From contig NZ_FXUG01000001.1 in the NCBI RefSeq assembly GCF_900182915.1, forward strand, positions 1,054,001 through 1,118,000: a stretch of DNA of 64,000 bases. Direction: 5' to 3'. Under the pieces are notes generated by a model. It searched no databases. It saw nothing but the letters and a program-made list of their open reading frames with translations, and was not told the DNA's origin. The position numbers were made by a program, and so were the translations under genes. Each line of letters begins with the position of its first letter. The stretch's first letter is position 1. Below are positions 53,362 to 60,549 of this stretch, in pieces. Origin of the DNA: Neorhodopirellula lusitana (GTDB lineage Bacteria > Planctomycetota > Planctomycetia > Pirellulales > Pirellulaceae).

Positions 53362-55107
53362 ATGCCGCGAAAATTTCGTAGCACAGTGCGAGCAATCGCC
53401 TGCACCGCCATCGTTACAGCCGCCAGTGGATTCGGCATCACGAACGCCGAGGACAGCATGCAAACCGGCGACGGTTTGTTGATGGTCAAAGCCGCTATGC
53501 CAGAGCAAGCACGAGTCGGAGAATCATTCACCTACAACGTCGAAGTCATGAACGCTTCGGATAACATTATTCTGCACGACGTCGTGCTAAAGCAAAGCAA
53601 AGCGAAGGGTTTCACTATCGAATCCGTGTCGATGCAGGGTAAGGCAGAGGACTGTAAGAATTGTGGCGATAACGAAAAAAATGCTTCGCAAGACGAGGGT
53701 GAGAGCCAAGGCGAAGCAGCCAAAGAGAAGCAATCAAACGATGATCAGTCACAATCCAGCAGCACGGACTCGATGACCATCAAGCAATTGAATCCTGGCG
53801 AAACCCGCACCTTCCTCGTCAACGCTTCGGCAGACGAAGAGGGAGAACTGCGAAGTTGTTTACGAATCGGTAGCTACACGCCGGCAATGTGCCTGACCAG
53901 CCAGGTCGTCAAGCCCGAACTTGAGCTAAGCAAGATGGCACCGACTACGACGGACCGATGCAATGTCATCGAACTGGCCTACAAGGTCAAGAATGGTGGT
54001 ACCGGTGACGTCGGTCAATTCACAATCACGGATTCGCTGGGCGAAGGTTTGGCGACGATTGAGGGCAACAATGAGCTGTCGTTCCCCGTCGATGGTCTGG
54101 CCGCTGGTGAAACCCGCGAATTCGTTGCTCGCGTTTACGCCCAAAAGTCTGGCGAATTCAGCAGTCGTGCGGTAGCCAAGGCCGCGAACAGTGAGTTGAA
54201 AAGCCGCAGCAAAGAAACGACAACGAAGGTGATCGCCGCCGATTTGGCCGCTAAGGTCAACGGGCCTGCACGGATCTACGGTGACGACATGGCCACGTTT
54301 ACAGCTACGATCACAAACACCGGCAATGTTGCCGCCGAGTCAGTGAATGTGAGCGTCAACTGGCCAAGCAATGCGAACCTTGTCGACATGAGTGACTACA
54401 AGCTGATGGCCAATCAATCATCCGGTGAATCGCAATCCAAGAGCTCTGGCTCGCAAGGCGAACCGGTAATGGCGAAGAAACGAGACTCGTCGACGCAAAA
54501 AAGCGAAGACAGTAAGAATAGTCAGATCAAAATGCAGAGCGACTCTTTCAAGATCGCCCGTTTGGAGGCTGGGCAATCGGCTCAGTTCACCTATGCCATT
54601 CGTACTGACAACTTGGAAACACTGCCTACCAAAGTAGAAGCACGCTATGTTTGCGCCGTCGATGCCGCCGAGGACCAACCCGAGTCGACCGCCGAGACGA
54701 CTGCGATGGCCATGGCGACGGCAAAGGTTGTTCGGTTACCCGCGTTGCAGCTGGCTGTGATTGATGATGAAGACCCGGTCAGTAATGGATCGAAGGTCCA
54801 GTACACAATCAATGTCTGGAACGAGGGTGACGCACCAGATCAAAACGTTCAGTTGGTCGCTCAGTTGCCCGGTAACTTAAAGTTCGATTCTGCTGACGGA
54901 CCGACTGAAGTTAGCAACGACGGCAGCAAGGTCACCTTTGATCCGATCAAGACGATGCAGCCCGGGGCCCGTGCCGAATATACGGTGACGGCGAAGCCAA
55001 CGGGATCTGGCAACGCACGCTTTGAAGCAGCATTGACCAGCGAAATGTTGCAAAGCGAAGTCATCGGCGAAGAGCCAACTCGCTTGTTTGATTCGTCAAG
55101 CAAATAG
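53362..55107 (+). CDS. Secreted DUF11-repeat surface protein
   Basis: 581 residues from ATG 53362 (AAAGGA nine bases upstream). Signal peptide (RKFRSTVRAIACTAIVTAASGFGITNA), then four Ig-like repeats of the DUF11/conserved-repeat type, each with a YxVxVxNxGxxxxxNVxxxxxLP pattern (for example FTATITNTGNVAAESVNVSV and YTINVWNEGDAPDQNVQLVA). Two low-complexity Ser/Gln/Lys-rich stretches interrupt the first and third repeats. Such proteins resemble chlamydial OmcB-type outer-envelope proteins and are common in planctomycete cell walls. Its sigma54-type promoter links envelope remodelling to the stress genes. Confidence 0.85.
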   Translation: MPRKFRSTVRAIACTAIVTAASGFGITNAEDSMQTGDGLLMVKAAMPEQARVGESFTYNVEVMNASDNIILHDVVLKQSKAKGFTIESVSMQGKAEDCKNCGDNEKNASQDEGESQGEAAKEKQSNDDQSQSSSTDSMTIKQLNPGETRTFLVNASADEEGELRSCLRIGSYTPAMCLTSQVVKPELELSKMAPTTTDRCNVIELAYKVKNGGTGDVGQFTITDSLGEGLATIEGNNELSFPVDGLAAGETREFVARVYAQKSGEFSSRAVAKAANSELKSRSKETTTKVIAADLAAKVNGPARIYGDDMATFTATITNTGNVAAESVNVSVNWPSNANLVDMSDYKLMANQSSGESQSKSSGSQGEPVMAKKRDSSTQKSEDSKNSQIKMQSDSFKIARLEAGQSAQFTYAIRTDNLETLPTKVEARYVCAVDAAEDQPESTAETTAMAMATAKVVRLPALQLAVIDDEDPVSNGSKVQYTINVWNEGDAPDQNVQLVAQLPGNLKFDSADGPTEVSNDGSKVTFDPIKTMQPGARAEYTVTAKPTGSGNARFEAALTSEMLQSEVIGEEPTRLFDSSSK

Positions 55108-55128
55108 GTACGATGGTTGAGAAGTTTA

Positions 55129-55157
55129 AAACCTCGTCGGGAACCCCGGCGAGGTTT
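55129..55157 (+). terminator. Intrinsic terminator of the DUF11 gene
   Basis: Stem AACCTCGTCGGG / CCCGGCGAGGTT (one wobble pair) running into TTTTTC, 20 bases after the stop. Confidence 0.8.
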
Positions 55158-55174
55158 TTCCATTTAATCCTTAT

Positions 55175-55232
55175 TGTAGCGGGGGGCTTCCCCGCAAAGC
55201 AATCGTTGACGCGGGGTGAGCCCCACTGTGCT
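55175..55232. repeat. Imperfect inverted repeat (type D)
   Basis: GTAGCGGGGGGCTTCCCCGC is mirrored imperfectly by GCGGGGTGAGCCCCACTGTGC. Looks like another dispersed REP-type unit. Confidence 0.45.
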
Positions 55233-55246
55233 GCTATTTCAAGTCA

Positions 55247-55369
55247 ATGAAAATAAGCCGATTGCTGATCGCCGCGATAATCTTTGTTTTCATCGGAGAA
55301 GCCTCGATGCCCCTCAGTCGCATCTTTCGTCGAGCAAACCTCAACCTAATGACGGCCGCCCCACGGTAA
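55247..55369 (+). CDS. Possible 40-residue signal-like peptide
   Basis: ATG 55247 opens MKISRLLIAAIIFVFIGEAS and 20 more residues, a signal-peptide-like start without a protein behind it. No clear ribosome site. May be the broken 5' end of a former secreted-protein gene or chance. Nothing further is recognised in 55370-55764. Confidence 0.2.
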   Translation: MKISRLLIAAIIFVFIGEASMPLSRIFRRANLNLMTAAPR

Positions 55370-55764
55370 TCCAGGTTAGGCTGTTTGGGCTGATGGAATT
55401 CGGTGGCGATGCTTTGTTAGATCGCTACAAACCAAGTCGACAGCACCAAACGGTCCAGTTGCCCGATTACAACTTGCACGCAAGACCTCGTGACACCATG
55501 GTGACATTGATCGAGCCTTTGGTCATGTGGTTCAGGTTCGCGGATAACCACTAGATAGAGCATTTCGAGCGTTGCCTGGTGCTGTAATCGCCAAGGAAGA
55601 AGTCGTACCGAAGCTGGAGTGTTGGCCCAGCACCAATCGTGAACGTGATGCAAACCTGAAAGTAACGCCGATCCCTTCGGGTTCATTCACAGTCAACTGA
55701 CCGCGACAAGCCGATTAGCTATGCCACTCCCGAGCACCGCATGGCAAACGGGTGCGTTTTACTT

Positions 55765-57054
55765 TCACTTTTTCCTTCGTATTCGTTGTTCCGTTTTCTT
55801 GCGTGTCTCTATTGAATCTTTTCCTTTGGGTCTGGACAGGTTTGTGATTTTTCCGTGGTACAGATCGTTGGGAGTCAAAGTGTCGGGACGATACTTGAAG
55901 CCGATTGCCTCGATATGGGTAATGGAGACGTTCATGTCGGGCCGCATGTTGGCCACGGCAGCAATCGAGGGGCCGCGGAATCCAGGCTGCGTACCGTTAT
56001 CCACTCGAACGATCTTTTTGTGTAGCTCGACGGGATAACATTCAAAGTGGACGCTGCGGGTGACGATCGGACCATCACGATAGATCGCTTTGACGCCGTC
56101 CACTTTGATCGATCGGAAGCTGCCGGCTTTTTGCGTCGTGTCTTCACCCAGTTTCTTCTTGGACACATAAGGTTTGGCGATATACACGCAGAACTCGCTT
56201 CCGTCGGAGTGGATGTTGCGGGCGACCACATTTCCGTGCTCGATCGTATGTGGCTGAAACATCAATGCACCTTGTCCGTTGATGCTGGTCACGTCTTCAA
56301 CCGTGATATCAAACAGGCCACCAATGCCGGACTCCAGCAACTTCCCGCTACCCGTTTCCAGTCGAACCCCGACGCCGCCGGTGCTTTTAGTATTTCGGAA
56401 CACAATGCTTTCGCCAGAATGGGCTTGGATCGCGCCGTATCCGTAATGGGCTTTGTCAGCTGTGATATTCTCGATTAATCCGTTTCTCGCAACCTTCGCC
56501 TTCCCATCCTCGACGCCGCCCCAACCCAGCGTGATGGAACTGAACTTTGTGAAATTATCGTTGATCGTCAGGTTGGCGATTCGGAAGTTGTTGCAATCGT
56601 TCATGCACACCGCTCGGAACTCGTCTTCGTCACCGATGGCGGAACAATCGAAGGTCACCCGATCTTCCGGTCCGACCACCGAAACATTTTTGACGGCGTC
56701 CTTCATCCCAAGATTGAATACATTCCGGTTCTTCCCCTTCTTCACCTGGGTAAATGGACGGATCGTGACACCGGACTGAAACAGAAGGTGTACGTCGCTC
56801 TTGAGATTGACTTCGATCAGTTGATAGTCGCCCGCAGGAATGACGACACGCCCGCCGCCCGACTCATGCACATCGTCAATCGCTCGTTGGAACACTGCGC
56901 TGTCATCGGTCGAATCAGCCGAGTACTTTCCGGTTCCGATGGTGAGGGTTTGCTTGGGATTCAATAGCGAATCGGGGGCTTGGTACTCCGCAAGCGAAAC
57001 TTGAGCCTGCGAGAACATCGCCGCGATCATCAACAGATAGGAAATCTTCATCAT
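55765..57054 (-). CDS. Secreted right-handed beta-helix protein (pectate lyase superfamily)
   Basis: 429 residues. Signal peptide (MKISYLLMIAAMFSQAQVSLA), then DSAVFQRAIDDVHESGGGRVVIPAGDY and LKSDVHLLFQSGVTI, the same beta-helix opening as the 44238-45584 product, followed by rungs FRIANLTINDNF, YGYGAIQAHSGESIVFRN and GGVGVRLETGSG. The C-terminus is basic (RKKTEQRIRRKK), as in the paralogue. A likely polysaccharide lyase or hydrolase acting with the sulfatase encoded just upstream (31 bases between genes). Confidence 0.82.
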   Translation of the reverse strand: MMKISYLLMIAAMFSQAQVSLAEYQAPDSLLNPKQTLTIGTGKYSADSTDDSAVFQRAIDDVHESGGGRVVIPAGDYQLIEVNLKSDVHLLFQSGVTIRPFTQVKKGKNRNVFNLGMKDAVKNVSVVGPEDRVTFDCSAIGDEDEFRAVCMNDCNNFRIANLTINDNFTKFSSITLGWGGVEDGKAKVARNGLIENITADKAHYGYGAIQAHSGESIVFRNTKSTGGVGVRLETGSGKLLESGIGGLFDITVEDVTSINGQGALMFQPHTIEHGNVVARNIHSDGSEFCVYIAKPYVSKKKLGEDTTQKAGSFRSIKVDGVKAIYRDGPIVTRSVHFECYPVELHKKIVRVDNGTQPGFRGPSIAAVANMRPDMNVSITHIEAIGFKYRPDTLTPNDLYHGKITNLSRPKGKDSIETRKKTEQRIRRKK

Positions 57055-57085
57055 ACTTTTCTCTTCATTGGATTTGATTTTAGAT

Positions 57086-58456
57086 CTATTGCACGCCGGA
57101 GTACTGTTCTACTTCCATTTTTTGCTCCCACGCTTTCAGTTTCTTGACGAGCTGGCTAACAATCTCCGGGTGTTCGGCGGCGACGTCATGCTTTTCTGAA
57201 CGATCTTCGACGACGTTGTAGAGACTTGTCTTGCCACTGCGATAACCGAGCAGCTTCCAGTCGCCTTCGCGGACAGAAACATAGAGATCTTCGTAGGCTC
57301 GATAGCCGTAGATTGGTTTGTCTCTTTGCAACTCGCTGTTCTCACGGATCGTTGAAAGCAGCGACACACCGTCCAGATCCTCATCGTCAGCAGGATTACC
57401 TCCCACCAATTCAACCAAGGTCGGGAAAACGTCGGTCGTTTGGATGATGCTGTCGTTGGTGGTTCCGCTTTTCGTGACACCCGGCCAGCTGACAACGAAC
57501 GGAACGCGAGCACCGCCTTCACAAAGCGTGTCCACTCGCTTGCCGCCGCGGTAGGGTTCCCACTCGTACAAGCTGCCCTGGTCGGAAGTGAAAATGATGA
57601 TCGTGTTCTGGTCGATGCCTTTCGCCTTGAGCGCTGCCCGAACTCGACCGACCGATTCATCGACTGCCCCCACTTGCGCGGCATATTGCGCGCGTTTGCC
57701 CTCAAGCCCTTCGCGGCCTTCAAAACGCGGGACCAGATCCTTACGCCCGATGTTCGGTGTGTGAACGTTGTAGTACCACAACGAAATCATGAACGGCTGA
57801 TCTTTGGAATAGCCGTCGATGAACTCGACTGTTTCGTCGGTCAGTTTGTCCGTCAAATAGGCTTCGGTCTCCTCCTGCAACACATCCTCGTCTTTGAAAT
57901 AGTCAGGATAGTAGTTTGATGGAGACCCATGGTCGGTAGTGCCGATTTGTCGGTCGAACCCCTGGTGGATCGGATGGAACTCCTTCGGGCCAAGATGCCA
58001 CTTGCCGAGGAACAAGTTGTAGTAGCCGTGCGACTTCAAGGCTTCGGCGTAAGTCACTTGTTCCAAGTCCACCCAGTTTTTGCTTGGGAATTGAGCTGGG
58101 TCATTGATGAGTAGGTGATGTGTGGCCCGTCCCTGGTCGTCGTAGATAAACTTCACGCCTTTAGGTTTGTCCGTAATGTGACGAACCATTTTCAATCGTG
58201 CCGGGTGCTTGCCAGTCAACAGGGTCGAGCGACTCGGGCTGCAAGTCGGACTCGCGACGTAGCATTGCTGGAAATCAATCCCGTCGCTGGCGAGCTGATC
58301 AATGTTTGGCGTTTCAAATAGTTCCGGATTGCGATAACCCAGGCTGTTCCAGCCTAAGTCATCGACAAACAATAAGACGATATTCGGTTTCTCCGCCGCG
58401 ACGGCGGTCGCGCAGAGGCAGCTCAGCAGCAGTGCGGCGGATAGGAATCTCTTCAT
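57086..58456 (-). CDS. S1 sulfatase
   Basis: 456 residues from ATG 58456, which begins a signal peptide (MKRFLSAALLLSCLCATAVA). Sulfatase features: NIVLLFVDDLGWNSLGY, formylglycine site Cys72 in CSPSRSTLLTGKHPAR, FLGKWHLG, and FTSDQGSLYEW. The open frame runs up to 58540, but that stretch is hydrophilic and overlaps the remnant upstream. First intact gene of a short minus-strand operon with the beta-helix gene. Confidence 0.94.
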   Translation of the reverse strand: MKRFLSAALLLSCLCATAVAAEKPNIVLLFVDDLGWNSLGYRNPELFETPNIDQLASDGIDFQQCYVASPTCSPSRSTLLTGKHPARLKMVRHITDKPKGVKFIYDDQGRATHHLLINDPAQFPSKNWVDLEQVTYAEALKSHGYYNLFLGKWHLGPKEFHPIHQGFDRQIGTTDHGSPSNYYPDYFKDEDVLQEETEAYLTDKLTDETVEFIDGYSKDQPFMISLWYYNVHTPNIGRKDLVPRFEGREGLEGKRAQYAAQVGAVDESVGRVRAALKAKGIDQNTIIIFTSDQGSLYEWEPYRGGKRVDTLCEGGARVPFVVSWPGVTKSGTTNDSIIQTTDVFPTLVELVGGNPADDEDLDGVSLLSTIRENSELQRDKPIYGYRAYEDLYVSVREGDWKLLGYRSGKTSLYNVVEDRSEKHDVAAEHPEIVSQLVKKLKAWEQKMEVEQYSGVQ

Positions 58457-58482
58457 TGTTTTCTCGTCGTTATAGTTATCGA

Positions 58483-58788
58483 TTACAGGCCCACGCCGGT
58501 CCCTTGCACGTTCGTTTCGTGACCCCACATGATTTGCCATGGATCTCTTGTCTTGATTTGAAACGTTTTTAACTTCTCCCGTAATCGTTTCAAATCTTCC
58601 GCGTTATCTTCCTTGTCGGCGAGGTTGTTGAGTTCGTTGGGATCGGCCTTCAAATCATAAAGCTCGCATTCAGCGTGAAACAGATAGTCCTTGACCTTGC
58701 GTTTGCCAAATTCCTCTCCCTTGCAACGATCGAGTTCCGGAGCAACCAAGCACATCCAATGTTTGCCACTTCTCGCTTCGCTGAACGT
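58483..58788 (-). pseudogene. C-terminal remnant of a sulfatase gene
   Basis: About 100 codons from TFSEARSGKHW through YLFHAECELYDLKADPNELNN to a normal stop; the ELYDLxxDPxExxNLA block is the C-terminal hallmark of S1 sulfatases. An in-frame TGA lies directly upstream and no formylglycine motif or N-terminus is found. It ends 26 bases before the intact sulfatase, so the operon once had one more sulfatase gene. Confidence 0.8.
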
Positions 58789-59280
58789 TCAAATGGGAAC
58801 GACGCCTTTCTAGCCAACTTCGGAAGGATGGCCGTACGTTTTAAAGTGGTGATGGTGGGCCTCTTAGGACTGGTCGTGCATGTCATGAGGGTACCACTCA
58901 TCGTGGTCAGCATCAAAGTCATCGGCCCGGTGCATAAGGTTGCCTCGTTTCGTGTCTTGATTATCGAAATTCAACACGTGGCTCTCCCGTTGGCGTACTA
59001 CTCCCGTAAATCGCCAATTTGGCCGGAAAATACGTGATTCCGAGGCGCGTGATGGCATCCGGCAATCTTGAGGTGGCATGTTGCTGGAAGTTGTTCAAGG
59101 GACGGATCTGAATTGCTGATCCCGCAGCAGGTGAAGAATCACGGTATTCTGGCGGAAACGCCAGGCCATTTTTGTCGCGGCCAGGAGTATTGGTAATGAG
59201 ACCGGATTCGCCTGCGTGCGAACGATTCGACGTTAACGTATTTCTGCCTGTCCCCACTCAATTAGAAGGCTTCCGCCGCC
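58789..59280. other. Degenerate sequence upstream of the sulfatase remnant
   Basis: No intact gene. A minus-strand stretch (DDFDADHDEWYPHDMHDQS near 58870) could be a further eroded piece of the sulfatase, but frames change repeatedly. The 5' region of the DUF1552 gene begins near 59150; no promoter was recognised. Confidence 0.4.
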
Positions 59281-60549
59281 ATGGATACCACTCGACGTAA
59301 CGTGCTCAAGGGTTTGGGTGGCGCACTGACGCTGCCAATGTTGGAAGCTAGCACCCGCCAAGCTCAGGCGGCTGGATCGAAAGACACGCCCACGCGTTTG
59401 CTGGTCGTAGGCAACCCATTGGGGGCTCACCCCGAGCACTTTTTTCCGGCGGATTTCGGCAAGAGCTTCACGCTGTCGCCAACGCTCCGATCGCTTGATT
59501 GGGTCAAGGATCGGATGACGGTCATTTCACACACGGATCATGGAATGGTTAACGGCCACGGTCGTGAGATTTCATTTCTCAATGGCGTCTTGCCGGCGAA
59601 CGCGGCAGCGTATCCAGAAAAGAACATGTCGGTCGACCAAGTGATGGCACGGCACACCAGTGGGATGGTTCGCTATTCGTCGGTCAACGCGGCGCTGGAA
59701 CGTGGCATTCGCATGAACTGGACCGCCAATGGAACCGAACTGGAACCGTTCACCGATCCGCAGAAACTATTCGATCACTTGTTCTTGAATTTGTCGGCGG
59801 ACGAAAAGCGTATTCGACGGGAATTGATTGAACGCAACGGCAGCATCCTGGATGCGGTTGGCGGCCAATTTGCGAGCTTGAAACAACGTGCCAGCCAGTC
59901 CGACAAGCAGCGACTCGAACAATACGCGACTGCAGTTCGCGAGCTCGAAGGCAGCTTTGCGGATCGGAAGTCTTGGGTGGATCGTGATAAGCCTAAGTTC
60001 GATGTCTCGGAACACTTTCGCGACTACGAAGTGACGGTTGAAAATCGGTACAACGCGATTTTCGACATGATCACGTATGCGTTCCAAACGGACATGACAC
60101 GCGTGGCCACGGTCGGCTTTCCCAATGAGTTGAAGTACACCGACATTGATGGTGTGACACGGAGCTATCACGGTTGCACTCACAACGGCCAGAACGAAGA
60201 CATCATTGCGGAGCTTGTCGCGATCGAGTCGTTCCAAATCGCTCAGCTGTCGCGATGCTTGAAGAAGCTGGACTCGATCAAAGAGCCCAACGCGGAAGGC
60301 ACGATGCTCGATCACACCATGGTCCTGTTCGGCAGTGGCATGGGGTACGGCGGCACCCACTCAAACCGCAACTTGCCGATCATGGTTATCGGTGGCGGCT
60401 TCAAACATCTCGGTCACGTTGACGCCAGGAACGCGAGTGGAACCAACATGCCACTGTGCAATTTGTACGTCACGATGTTGCAACGCTTTGGCGTTGAGCG
60501 AGATAAGTTCAATACCAGCACCGGTTCGTTTGAAATGGGGTGGGCTTAA
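59281..60549 (+). CDS. DUF1552 protein exported by Tat
   Basis: 422 residues. A twin-arginine signal right at the start (TTRRNVLKGLGGALTLPMLEA), then the DUF1552 domain: LLVVGNPLGAHPEHFFP, ISHTDHGMVNGHG, VDQVMARH, FGSGMGYGGTHSNRNLPIM and a final CNLYVTMLQRFGVE. It is related to the 31746-33119 product. Its stop overlaps the next start (TAATG), so it is coupled to the DUF1592 gene that follows, the reverse order of the first pair. Confidence 0.92.
   Translation: MDTTRRNVLKGLGGALTLPMLEASTRQAQAAGSKDTPTRLLVVGNPLGAHPEHFFPADFGKSFTLSPTLRSLDWVKDRMTVISHTDHGMVNGHGREISFLNGVLPANAAAYPEKNMSVDQVMARHTSGMVRYSSVNAALERGIRMNWTANGTELEPFTDPQKLFDHLFLNLSADEKRIRRELIERNGSILDAVGGQFASLKQRASQSDKQRLEQYATAVRELEGSFADRKSWVDRDKPKFDVSEHFRDYEVTVENRYNAIFDMITYAFQTDMTRVATVGFPNELKYTDIDGVTRSYHGCTHNGQNEDIIAELVAIESFQIAQLSRCLKKLDSIKEPNAEGTMLDHTMVLFGSGMGYGGTHSNRNLPIMVIGGGFKHLGHVDARNASGTNMPLCNLYVTMLQRFGVERDKFNTSTGSFEMGWA

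Noticed and set aside
55556..55575. TAGAGCATTTCGAGC, similar to the IS/MITE end
   Set aside because: No second end with TA within several hundred bases in either orientation, so it may be chance.
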